This document shows, one piece after another, positions 14,848-21,525 of a stretch of 64,000 nt of DNA (the first letter of the stretch is position 1; each line of letters starts with the position of its first letter). The notes beneath the pieces are model-generated. The model was not told where the DNA came from. It made no database searches and was given only the letters and a program-made list of their open reading frames with translations. Position numbers and translations under genes: made by a program. The DNA comes from Paracoccus solventivorans (lineage in GTDB: Bacteria; Pseudomonadota; Alphaproteobacteria; Rhodobacterales; Rhodobacteraceae). The stretch spans positions 434,001-498,000 of the forward strand of contig NZ_FRCK01000001.1 of the NCBI RefSeq assembly GCF_900142875.1, in the 5' to 3' direction.

Positions 14848-15258
14848 ATGCTGTCCGCTATCCAACACATCATCCAGCCGATCATCGTGGACCTGCTGAC
14901 CTATGGCGTGGTGGCGCTGATGGGCGTCATCGCCTCCGGCCTGCCCGGCTTCCTGCGCCGCCGCGTCGAGGCGGTGGACCGGCAGGCGGTCTATCATGCC
15001 GTCGATACCGTGGCGACGCTGCTGTTTGCCGCTGTCCGCCGCAACCCTGCGGCCGCCGTCACCGATGCAGCTATCTCGGCCGCAGCGCGCGGGGTGTTGG
15101 ACAAGATGCCCGGGGTGGTCCGACGCTTGGCACCGACGCAGGCCGCCATCGAGGACATGATCCGCGCCCGACTGCAGGAGCGGCTGGACGCGGCACTGGG
15201 GCGGGATCGTCTGGCCGAGGAGCTGCGGCGGCTGGGGCTGGAGGCGGTGACGTCGTAA
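14848..15258 (+). CDS. Small membrane-anchored phage protein of unknown role (lysis module)
   Basis: A 136-residue protein beginning MLSAIQHIIQPIIVDLLTYG, with one hydrophobic segment (residues 11-35) and then an amphipathic, Arg/Ala-rich part that ends in long helices (IEDMIRARLQERLDAALG, AEELRRLGLEAVTS). It starts 5 bases after the endolysin stop. The position fits a second holin, an antiholin or a spanin substitute, yet there is no lipobox and no second membrane helix, so a spanin pair is not supported. I chose the ATG at 14848 because the longer reading would overlap most of the endolysin gene. Confidence 0.6.
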   Translation: MLSAIQHIIQPIIVDLLTYGVVALMGVIASGLPGFLRRRVEAVDRQAVYHAVDTVATLLFAAVRRNPAAAVTDAAISAAARGVLDKMPGVVRRLAPTQAAIEDMIRARLQERLDAALGRDRLAEELRRLGLEAVTS

Positions 15259-15587
15259 CGCCTGCAGATCACGTTACCACTGCCGCCAGTTCAGCCCCAT
15301 TGTCATACTAGCGCAGCGCAAGCATTGCAACCCCTGAAATACATCCCGGCTAAAATAATTCGCGCCCCGACGGAAATCCCGCACAGTAGCCAGTCGCACC
15401 CGCAGCCCCGCCGCGGCGCTGCTGACCGACAGCGGCCCACGGGCGCAGCGCGCCGGGCTGCTTGTGCTGGACCAGATGCGGGCGGGGTGCGGACAGGTAG
15501 ATTAGTGGTTGGCGCCTCGGCGGGCCGCAACTAGATGCAGTCTCGACCCCGCTGGGGTCGAGCTGTGTAAACCGAAACGAGCATCAG
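15259..15587. other. 329-base gap between lysis module and the AT-richer gene
   Basis: No convincing gene is visible. The composition changes here: the first part is phage-like GC-rich sequence, then short AT-rich runs (AAAATAATTC near 15352-15361) appear. A strong hairpin at 15542-15562 ends the gap. I see no attachment-site repeat. Confidence 0.5.
15542..15562. terminator. Strong hairpin upstream of the AT-richer gene
   Basis: CTCGACCCC (15542-15550) pairs perfectly with GGGGTCGAG (15554-15562) around the loop GCT. No T tract follows, so it is a weak candidate as a terminator; it may instead be a translational or protein-binding element, because it lies only 25 bases before the next start codon. 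Confidence 0.45.
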
Positions 15588-16349
15588 ATGCAACTTCAGC
15601 AGGTTCTGACCAAGATTTCTCTTATGGCTGAGCAAGAGATGATCCCGCGGGGGATATCTGCTGAAGGCCGAATTTTTTCGCTGGGGCTTATCGAAAACAA
15701 TGAAGCCACTCATGGCCGCGTTCTCGATATCGTTCAAGGGTTAAAAGATCACGTTGGACAGCCTTTTGATTTGCACCCATGGGCTTTCACATTCGAACTA
15801 TCAACACTCGAACAGGATGGGCAAGTTGTTCCATTACGCTTCCTGGGAATAGTCGAACCTCATTCAGCTCGCCAGATTGCCTGTAGTGAGTTCCTACTGA
15901 TCGGTTCTCGAATGCGTAGACTATCCAAAGTCTACTACGAGCACGGCCCGGATGGCACAAATGTTTATATCCCCGGCATGACACCTGACCAAATCCGCGA
16001 CCATACTCAATCATACCCGATAGCCATCGCAATGCTAAACACCCGCGGCTGCAACATCGATCTAAAGCGCGCGCCCTCAATTCTTAACGAAAAACGCAAG
16101 CGCGCCCACAAGCCAATGATTCCGCAGCACTATGATGTTAATGCTCAAGAGTATCTTGCTGCATTAAAATACAGTACTGAAAGTGCGGCCAATGGTGGGC
16201 ATCATGCCAGCCCGCTCCCGCATATCAGGCGAGCACATGAGCGCATCATGTCGGATGGAAGGCGCATTTGGGTTCGTAGCTCTTTGGTCAACGTCAGGTC
16301 AGAGGGCGACATCGCCTTTGTTGAACGGCGCAGGGGCTATAAGAAATGA
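15588..16349 (+). CDS. Prophage cargo protein of unknown function, AT-richer than its surroundings
   Basis: A 253-residue soluble protein without signal peptide or membrane segment. It starts MQLQQVLTKISLMAEQEMIP. The middle contains VYYEHGPDGTNVYIPGM and 'MLNTRGCNIDLKRAPSILNEKRKRAHK'. The C-terminus has the motif 'SPLPHIRRAHER...G.RIWVRSSLVNV', i.e. H-x-R-R-x-H-x-R then W-V-R-x-x-x-V-N. I have seen this ending in phage-encoded proteins of unknown role. Codon usage is markedly less GC-biased than in the phage and host genes, so the gene was acquired recently from another source. It lies between lysis genes and integrase, a classic cargo position, and could be a superinfection or regulatory function. 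Confidence 0.75.
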   Translation: MQLQQVLTKISLMAEQEMIPRGISAEGRIFSLGLIENNEATHGRVLDIVQGLKDHVGQPFDLHPWAFTFELSTLEQDGQVVPLRFLGIVEPHSARQIACSEFLLIGSRMRRLSKVYYEHGPDGTNVYIPGMTPDQIRDHTQSYPIAIAMLNTRGCNIDLKRAPSILNEKRKRAHKPMIPQHYDVNAQEYLAALKYSTESAANGGHHASPLPHIRRAHERIMSDGRRIWVRSSLVNVRSEGDIAFVERRRGYKK

Positions 16350-16505
16350 TATCGCCAGCTCGCCGAGCAGGCAGTAGCCAGAAGCTGCGCCCGTCCGCTG
16401 GCGGTGGTAACTGCTTGACGTCGCCTCGCGCGGCGATATGTACGCCTCGTCGCCGTTCCGGCGTGGGTCAAAATTCGAACAATTTGACACCTCACGGGGG
16501 GCGCT

Positions 16506-17783
16506 TTGCGCTGCGCGATTTACACACGCAAGTCGGCCGACGAGCGGGCTGGGACTGAATTCGGGTCACTTGAGAACCAGCGGTCCTATTGCTCGGCGTA
16601 TATCGCCAGCCAAGGCGGGCAAGGTTGGCAGGAGCTCCCGGACCGTTACGATGATGAGGGCATTTCCGGCGGGACGCTGCGGCGCCCGTCGCTGAAGCGC
16701 CTGCGGGCCGATATCAAAGCCGGCAAAGTGGATACGGTAGTCGTCTACAAGATCGATCGCCTGTCCCGGTCGTTGAAGGATTTTTGCAACCTGGTGGCCG
16801 AGTTCGAAGAGGTTGGTGTCAATTTCGTGGCGGTCACCCAGGCTCTGGATACCGCCACGGCCATGGGGCGCCTGACCCTGAACGTGCTGCTGAGCTTCGG
16901 TCAATTCGAGCGGGAGCTCACCAGCGAGCGACTAACGGACTGGTTCGCCGGTGCCCGGGAACGTGGACTGTGGGTTCCTCAAAGGCCGTTCGGATATGCA
17001 AAGCTGCCGGGATCAAACCAGCTGGTCCCGCACGAGACCGAGGCGCCGCACGTGCGCTGGATGTTTCAGCGCTACATTGCTCTTCGATCAGCGGAGCGGG
17101 TCGCCGATGAAATGTACCGGCGCGGTGTCAGGGGCGCAAAGGGCCAGCCGTTTACCGGCGGCATGGTGCGGCACCTGATTCGGCATCCGATTTACCTAGG
17201 CAAGATCGTTCACCGGAAACAGGCGATGCCAGGGATTCACACGCCCCTGGTCTCCGCTGCGCTCTGGAAAAAAGCCAATGAGGTCCTGGCGGATGCATCG
17301 CTACGCCGCAGGTCAGGCCGCAGCAGAATCTCGCCAGGTCTCCTCAAGGGCTTGTTGTACGACCGGACGGGCGGGATCCTGGTCTACACATTCCTTTGGT
17401 CCAAAGGGCATGCATATCGATACTATATCGCCCAGCAAGAATCGCGCCGCGGCTATGGCAAGGGGTCGGATCCTTATATGCGCTTCCGAGCTGGGGACCT
17501 TGAAGGGGCGGTCCTTGAGGTCGTGCACAGGATGACCGGCTATGATCTGTCAGATCTCACCAAGCGCGAAACCCAAGAGCGGCTGCGCAAATATGTCGAG
17601 CGCGTCGACATCGACCTTGAGGGGATGTCGGTGGTGTTCCGTGCCGGCGGCGTTGTGCGGGCCGAAGCGAAGGGCAGGCTGAAGCCCGGTGCTCCGAGGC
17701 CGCGACCAACCCGTTACCGCCCGCAACTGGAGCTCGATACGGTCGGCGAGCTCAAGCCCTCCCCTCGTCCACCAGCGTCATAA
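16506..17783 (+). CDS. Large serine recombinase, probable prophage integrase
   Basis: A 425-residue recombinase. The N-terminal resolvase domain (residues 1-140) has the catalytic Ser in 'YTRKSADE' (Ser10) and the typical 'DEGISGGTLRRPSL', 'VVYKIDRLSRS' and 'SFGQFERELTSERL' motifs. A recombinase domain follows (residues 160-260, 'PFGYAKLPGSNQLVPHE', 'HPIYLGKIVHR'). The usual zinc ribbon position (around 'LLKGLLYDRTGGILVY') lacks the paired cysteines, as in a subgroup of these enzymes. The start is a TTG at 16506 preceded by a GGGGGG run; no ATG is available. It would join attP and attB sites. Being last in the rightward phage set, it marks the right end of the prophage. Confidence 0.85.
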   Translation: MRCAIYTRKSADERAGTEFGSLENQRSYCSAYIASQGGQGWQELPDRYDDEGISGGTLRRPSLKRLRADIKAGKVDTVVVYKIDRLSRSLKDFCNLVAEFEEVGVNFVAVTQALDTATAMGRLTLNVLLSFGQFERELTSERLTDWFAGARERGLWVPQRPFGYAKLPGSNQLVPHETEAPHVRWMFQRYIALRSAERVADEMYRRGVRGAKGQPFTGGMVRHLIRHPIYLGKIVHRKQAMPGIHTPLVSAALWKKANEVLADASLRRRSGRSRISPGLLKGLLYDRTGGILVYTFLWSKGHAYRYYIAQQESRRGYGKGSDPYMRFRAGDLEGAVLEVVHRMTGYDLSDLTKRETQERLRKYVERVDIDLEGMSVVFRAGGVVRAEAKGRLKPGAPRPRPTRYRPQLELDTVGELKPSPRPPAS

Positions 17784-17958
17784 GCGCGCGCAACGCCCGC
17801 TCCTGCCGGACCGGTTGGCCTGCCAAGGCGTTGGCGATCGACCTGCGGGCAAGATCGAGGCGCTTGTGGGCTTGGTCATAGGTCAGCGCGTTTCGGGCCA
17901 TCCAGTCGCGCAGAACCTCGGCAAAGGGGCGGGCGTCATCGATCGGCGCGCAGTTCAT
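17752..17958 (-). CDS. Small HTH-like protein, possible phage-type regulator
   Basis: A 68-residue protein starting MNCAPIDDARPFAEVL. Residues 12-50 read like a compact helix-turn-helix (FAEVLRDWMARNALTYDQA, then HKRLDLARRSIANALAG), the pattern of short XRE/Cro-like regulators without a dimerisation domain. The start overlaps the stop of the upstream minus-strand gene as ATGA, so both are one operon. Its 3' end overlaps the integrase gene by 32 bases tail to tail. It may regulate the integrase region or its own operon. Longer readings exist upstream but lie inside the neighbour gene. Confidence 0.6.
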   Translation of the reverse strand: MNCAPIDDARPFAEVLRDWMARNALTYDQAHKRLDLARRSIANALAGQPVRQERALRALMTLVDEGRA

Positions 17959-18266
17959 GCACTTTCTGCCCGGGCGAGCTTGCTTAAGGCCGCGAGCGCC
18001 TTGCGCTCGTTGACCCCGCACAACCGGTCGCCGCAGTGCTCCATCAACCTGCCGGTTGCGCGGTTGCGGACCAGCACGCCGCCCATATGGATTTTTGCGA
18101 CAGGCTCCCAATGCGGGGTGGTCGCGACGATCCGCTCAGACATAGCCCCGTAGGACCACGCTGAATACTTCGCCAACTTCGCATTCTCAGGTTCACCCGG
18201 CCAGCGCCATTCCGGCGCCGTGGCATAGGGGCCGCTCAGCTCGATCCGATCACGCGTGCTCATCAT
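17955..18266 (-). CDS. Hypothetical protein, operon partner of the small HTH protein
   Basis: A 103-residue protein starting MMSTRDRIELSGPYAT; this start is favoured by a GGAG site six bases before it. It has conserved-looking aromatic residues (EWRWPGEPENAKLAKY, SAWSYGAMS), then 'WEPVAKIHMGGVLVRN' and 'CGDRLCGVNERKALAALSK'. Two cysteines near residues 78-83 could bind metal but a full site is not visible. No family recognised. It lies upstream of and overlaps the HTH-like gene by 4 bases, so the two products may act together, for example as a regulator and modulator pair. Confidence 0.6.
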   Translation of the reverse strand: MMSTRDRIELSGPYATAPEWRWPGEPENAKLAKYSAWSYGAMSERIVATTPHWEPVAKIHMGGVLVRNRATGRLMEHCGDRLCGVNERKALAALSKLARAESA

Positions 18267-18349
18267 AAGTTGCTCCAAGGGTTGGCCATCTCGAAAAGAT
18301 CGCTGCGGCGCGCCTCGTCGCAGGCGATTGCTCGCGCCGCAGATCAGTG

Positions 18350-18727
18350 TCAGGCGAGGTAGACCTTGGCCCCGTCCCCGTAGCGGTTAGACAACTCCTG
18401 CGGCGTCATGCCGCCGAAAGCCCACCGGCAAACGTCCGCCCCAAGGCTAGCGGGGATGATCTCGCACGCCTTGCCCTTGATCCAGCGCCGGCCCAGAATG
18501 GCTCGCTGCGCTTCGGTCGGTGCCTCGGCCGGCGTTTCGGTCAGGTGGAAGTAAAGGGCGGGGTTCGCCGTTTTCCGCGGGGCATCGCGGCTGATCTCTT
18601 GGACAGCACCATCGTCAGAGATTTCCAGGGTCACAGCGGCGTAAAGCGTGGCCATGAACGCGTGGCCAACGACGGTTTCCTCGACTTTGCCGACCTCGGT
18701 ATCGGCGATCATGCGGATAGCAGCCAT
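18350..18727 (-). CDS. Hypothetical protein of the accessory region
   Basis: A 125-residue protein, MAAIRMIADTEVGKVEETVV, with a beta-like first half (GHAFMATLYAAVTLEISDDG) and an 'ALYFHLTETPAEAPTEAQRAILGRRW' section, then 'EIIPASLGADVCRWAFGGM'. It has no signal peptide, no membrane segment and no motif I can name. It is on the minus strand, upstream of the two-gene HTH operon and separated from it by 83 bases. A perfect inverted repeat lies about 66 bases upstream of its start (18793-18811) and could be its operator. It could be prophage or island cargo. Confidence 0.55.
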   Translation of the reverse strand: MAAIRMIADTEVGKVEETVVGHAFMATLYAAVTLEISDDGAVQEISRDAPRKTANPALYFHLTETPAEAPTEAQRAILGRRWIKGKACEIIPASLGADVCRWAFGGMTPQELSNRYGDGAKVYLA

Positions 18728-19171
18728 GGTCTTGTCTCTGCCCCTGATATGTCCCGAGGCGCGGCGTCAGCGTCCTGCTGATAGATCCTAGATAGTGCAT
18801 TAGATGCACTACCGTAAGAAGAAAATGGACGTTCCCGTGGATTATTTTGCATGGACCGGCACGGGGCGCGTGCGAGGTGACGGCGCTGCCAACCCGCGCC
18901 CGGGCGCCGCGCCGTCGTCGCCATCTTGTCCTGACTCGTCCGATTATATGAGGGGGTTTCTCGGCCTGCGACGACAGGGCGCAGCGGCATCACGGCTCCC
19001 GAATGGAACCCCCGCTGCGGTGTGGATCGAGCGGTGGCCATGCAGAAGCGGCGGGATTTTACCCCCGCCGCTTCGCCCTCACCAGTCAGGCACCGGATAC
19101 CAGCCAGCGACAACTTTGTCCGGACCTTGTTTCGGCGCCCGGCGAGGATGCCATTAGGGTGGAAGATAGAG
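18728..19171. other. 444-base gap without a convincing gene
   Basis: Only antisense and short unlikely frames are present. Apart from the inverted repeat at 18793-18811 I see no recognisable element. It may be decayed or contain regulatory sequence. Confidence 0.5.
18793..18811. repeat. Perfect inverted repeat TAGTGCAT-TAG-ATGCACTA
   Basis: Two 8-base arms separated by three bases. It is upstream of the minus-strand hypothetical gene and is the right size for a dimeric regulator operator. It could also be part of a recombination site, since serine integrase sites are short imperfect inverted repeats; there is no evidence for this. Confidence 0.55.
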
Positions 19172-19339
19172 TCAGCGGCGGTTGGCAGCGGCCGGACGGT
19201 TCTTTCCTTCGGGACCGGGGGCAGCCTGGTCCTTCCCGTGCTGCGGCTTCCCAGCTTCATCACTGCGCAGCTTGTCGTCGGGTGGGTCAGAAGGTTTGTT
19301 CGGTTGCTGGCCGTTGCCAGGCATCTTGTCGGTACCCAT
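19172..19339 (-). CDS. Small hydrophilic, probably disordered protein
   Basis: A 55-residue protein starting MGTDKMPGNGQQPNKPSD. The start is supported by a GGAGGA site eight bases upstream. It is made almost only of Gly, Pro, Gln, Asn, Asp and Lys (PPDDKLRSDEAGKPQHGK), with no hydrophobic core, so it is likely disordered. Small proteins of this composition are found in Alphaproteobacteria, sometimes in stress regulons, but that role is not shown here. A second ATG 15 bases upstream would add MEDPS. Confidence 0.5.
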   Translation of the reverse strand: MGTDKMPGNGQQPNKPSDPPDDKLRSDEAGKPQHGKDQAAPGPEGKNRPAAANRR

Positions 19340-19754
19340 GCTCGGGTCCTCCATAACACCGCGTAGAAGATACTACCCGGTCCTCATCTAGGTGGGGGTC
19401 GGCCAGTCGGGTTACATCCCCTGCCGCCGAACTACCTCACAACCCGCGGACATTGCCCGCAACAATTGTCGGGCCGGGGTGAATAGAAGGCTTCAATGCC
19501 AAGAGCGCAGCGCAGTCCACGAGCATCACTTGGCTTTGCCCTCCATCAAGCTCGCTGTGCAACCGGCGCCCAAGCGTCGCGTCGTGCATCACCATATGCC
19601 TCAGTTGCAGAACAGTCCCCGAAGACGCCTAGCAGGAGCGCGGCGGCAGGGGCGGGCGGATGGGCCAGCGGATTTATGCTCAATATGTAAGAAGCCATTC
19701 CTCTGACACCCAATATCGGTTACAGTCCGAAGCCTAGGTGATCAGGAGGTAAGG
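19340..19754. other. 415-base gap without a convincing gene
   Basis: No gene with a plausible start and codon usage is visible. The last bases contain the AGGAGG ribosome site of the small gene at 19755. I see no other structure. Confidence 0.5.
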
Positions 19755-19916
19755 ATGGGCCAGAATATCGTCCCGGAATTACAAGATCCGGTGCGGATGC
19801 CTGAGGGACAAGTTACCCCCCGCTTGACGGACGAGGAGGTCGACGCAAAGTTCGACGCGCTCGTGGCGGTTCTCGATGCACAAGCGCTCATAAAACCGCA
19901 GCGTACGGCGGAGTGA
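19755..19916 (+). CDS. 53-residue protein with strong ribosome binding site
   Basis: MGQNIVPELQDPVRMPEGQ begins a 53-residue reading frame. AGGAGG lies seven bases upstream of the ATG, one of the best ribosome sites in this region. The protein is acidic in the middle (LTDEEVDAKFDALVAVLDAQA), which would form an amphipathic helix, and ends in a basic tail (IKPQRTAE). A good terminator follows 6 bases after the stop. Together these suggest an independent single-gene unit. It has no recognised family; small size and helical character would fit a partner of another protein. Confidence 0.6.
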   Translation: MGQNIVPELQDPVRMPEGQVTPRLTDEEVDAKFDALVAVLDAQALIKPQRTAE

Positions 19917-19921
19917 CGAAA

Positions 19922-19944
19922 GGTCCCGCGTTCTGCGCGGGACC
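19922..19944. terminator. Bidirectional terminator between the 53-residue gene and the DUF982 gene
   Basis: GGTCCCGCG (19922-19930) pairs perfectly with CGCGGGACC (19936-19944) over a five-base loop. A short T-containing run follows on the plus strand and an A-rich run (ACGAAA) precedes it, so it can serve both convergent genes. Confidence 0.6.
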
Positions 19945-19949
19945 TCGCT

Positions 19950-20195
19950 TTATGGATCCCGAACAAAGACCCCTGCGGCCTTCAACGCTGCTACAAAATC
20001 CGCCCGCGCCTGCTCAGGTTCCGTGTCGCCGCTTTCAAGGGCTAGGCACGCAACAGCCGCTTTCTGGAAGTATGGGTCACTTGGTTCACAGTGTGTCAGT
20101 AGCGCGGCACCCATGCCCTTCGCATCCGTGACAACTCTGAAGGTACCGATTCTTTCTTCAAAGCTGACCGGCCTGATGGTAGCTCTTCGTCGCAT
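19950..20195 (-). CDS. DUF982 family protein
   Basis: An 81-residue protein with the DUF982 pattern: 'F..RIGTFRVVTDAKGMGAALLTH' then 'AAVACLALESGDTEPEQARADFVAALKAAGVFV'. These short proteins are widespread in Rhizobiales and Rhodobacterales, often in many paralogues and on plasmids or islands. The function is unknown. A GGGGG run before the ATG may act as a ribosome site. It converges with the 53-residue gene on a shared terminator, and its presence supports the view that this interval is accessory DNA. Confidence 0.72.
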   Translation of the reverse strand: MRRRATIRPVSFEERIGTFRVVTDAKGMGAALLTHCEPSDPYFQKAAVACLALESGDTEPEQARADFVAALKAAGVFVRDP

Positions 20196-20297
20196 CGCGC
20201 CCCCTTTCAGCGATTGTGGGGCTGCTTAATCTAGGTCGAGGCGATATGTTCCGGGATCGGTCGGATGATCGCCGGCGCCGGAATCGGATGGCATCTC

Positions 20298-20921
20298 ATG
20301 TGCAATCTTTATCGTACGCTCCCCAGCGCGGCCGAGCTCACTGCCCTCGTGCGCACCATGGATCGCACCGGCAACCACCCTTGGGAGGTCGATGTCTATC
20401 CCGACCGCTTAGCGCCGATCATCCGCAATGGCGCCGACGGCCTCGAGGTTGCCCAGGCGCGTTGGGGCATGCCGACACCCCCGCAGCACCTGCGCACGCA
20501 GCGCGACCCGGGGGTGACCAAAGTCCGCAACACCAGCTCGCCGCACTGGCGTCGCTGGCTGGGCCCGGACAGCCGTTGCCTGGTGCCGCTCGTGGCGTTT
20601 GCCGAGCCGGGCCCGGACCGGCAGCCGGTGTGGTTCGAGGCGATCGACGGCCAGCCGATGTTTTTCGCAGGGATCGAAACCCGCGGCTGGACGTCGGTGC
20701 GCAAGGTCAAGGATGGTCCGACCACCGATGACCTGTATGCATTTCTGACCTGCCCGCCCAACGCCGAGGTCGCGGCTATCCATCCCAAGGCGATGCCGGT
20801 GATCTTGCGGACGCCGGCGGAATGGCAGGCGTGGTTGACCGCGCCGTGGGATCAGGCGCGGCAGATGCAGCGGCCGCTGCCCGACGGCGCGCTGCGAATC
20901 GTAGAGCTGGCCGATGGATGA
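20298..20921 (+). CDS. SRAP (YedK/HMCES) family abasic-site processing protein
   Basis: A 207-residue protein. The start at 20298 places Cys at position 2 (MCNLYRTLPSA); SRAP proteins use Cys2 to link covalently to abasic sites in single-stranded DNA. Other family landmarks are 'VRNTSSPHW' with the conserved Asn, 'RCLVPLVAFAEP' with the Glu that assists catalysis, and 'AIHPKAMPVIL' with the His. The enzyme shields abasic sites from error-prone repair. Family copies occur in chromosomes, plasmids and phages. A longer reading from 20265 would bury the catalytic Cys and is excluded. The next gene overlaps by 8 bases. Confidence 0.86.
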   Translation: MCNLYRTLPSAAELTALVRTMDRTGNHPWEVDVYPDRLAPIIRNGADGLEVAQARWGMPTPPQHLRTQRDPGVTKVRNTSSPHWRRWLGPDSRCLVPLVAFAEPGPDRQPVWFEAIDGQPMFFAGIETRGWTSVRKVKDGPTTDDLYAFLTCPPNAEVAAIHPKAMPVILRTPAEWQAWLTAPWDQARQMQRPLPDGALRIVELADG

Positions 20922-21132
20922 CAAGCCGGACCATGGATATCCGCAATGGGTCTGGTTGGAGTGCTACTGCGGGCACTGGGCGAAGGTGTGCTTGCCATGG
21001 GGACCATATCGCCTGCGCGACTGGATCCTGCCCCGGGCGCGATGCACTAAGTGCGGTCGCAAGGGAGCCAAGGACACGCTGGCGGCAAGGGATCCGGCGG
21101 ATGAGCCGCCGGGGAACTATCCCAAGTTCTAG
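20914..21132 (+). CDS. Small zinc-ribbon-like protein
   Basis: A 72-residue protein, MDDKPDHGYPQWVWLECYCG, with two pairs of cysteines: C-x-C ('ECYCGHW') and C-x-x-C ('ARCTKCGRKG'), about 25 residues apart. This resembles a zinc ribbon that could bind nucleic acid. Aromatic residues are frequent (WVWL, LPWGPYRLRDW). It overlaps the SRAP gene by 8 bases and is thus translated with it; a joint role in DNA repair is possible but only an inference. Small CxxC proteins are also common in phages of this order. Confidence 0.6.
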   Translation: MDDKPDHGYPQWVWLECYCGHWAKVCLPWGPYRLRDWILPRARCTKCGRKGAKDTLAARDPADEPPGNYPKF

Positions 21133-21525
21133 CGCGGCGGGGGAGGCGCCTAGGCGCAGGATCGCAGGAAAAACAGGGGTTCTGGGAGGTGTGGGTTGCC
21201 GCTGAGACGCACCTCCGCTACCAAATGCAGCGATTATTGCCGGCGGCATCTCATTCCAGCATCATCCGATTGCGGACAGTTCAACTGTCGGGCGAGGCGT
21301 TTTCCGTCAACTGTCCTGTCGCGGGAATGGAGCCGACGTTGCGACGTTACGTGACGTTGCTTCCGCAGTTGTCTTGACAACCTCAGGGCTTCTCATAACG
21401 CGCTGCAAATGCCGGGGAAGGCTGGGCAAACAAGACCTATCCAAAAATACAACATCCCTTCTGCAACATTTTGTCGCAACTTGTAGCCACAACGAGTCGA
21501 GTGTTTACCGGTAGGAGTTGTAACG
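21133..21525. other. 393-base regulatory gap upstream of the outer membrane protein gene
   Basis: No gene is apparent. It contains the palindrome GACAGTT-C-AACTGTC (21275-21289), a second TCAACTGTC at 21307-21315, three GACGTT copies (21335, 21343, 21353), and a candidate -35 TTGACA at 21374-21379 with a weak -10 (TAACGC) 16 bases further. This looks like a complex promoter for the porin-like gene at 21526. Confidence 0.5.
21275..21289. repeat. Palindrome GACAGTT-C-AACTGTC
   Basis: A 15-base perfect palindrome with one central base; TCAACTGTC occurs again at 21307-21315, 26 bases downstream. A regulator operator is likely. Confidence 0.55.

Noticed and set aside
14306-15258. Spanin gene pair in the lysis module
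   Set aside because: No lipobox and no inner-membrane plus lipoprotein pair in any frame that I could support.
18709-19359. Minus-strand frame of 216 codons in the gap
   Set aside because: Mixed, Arg/Ser/Thr-rich sequence without domain pattern, overlaps the better supported small gene at 19172-19339, and has no good ribosome site.
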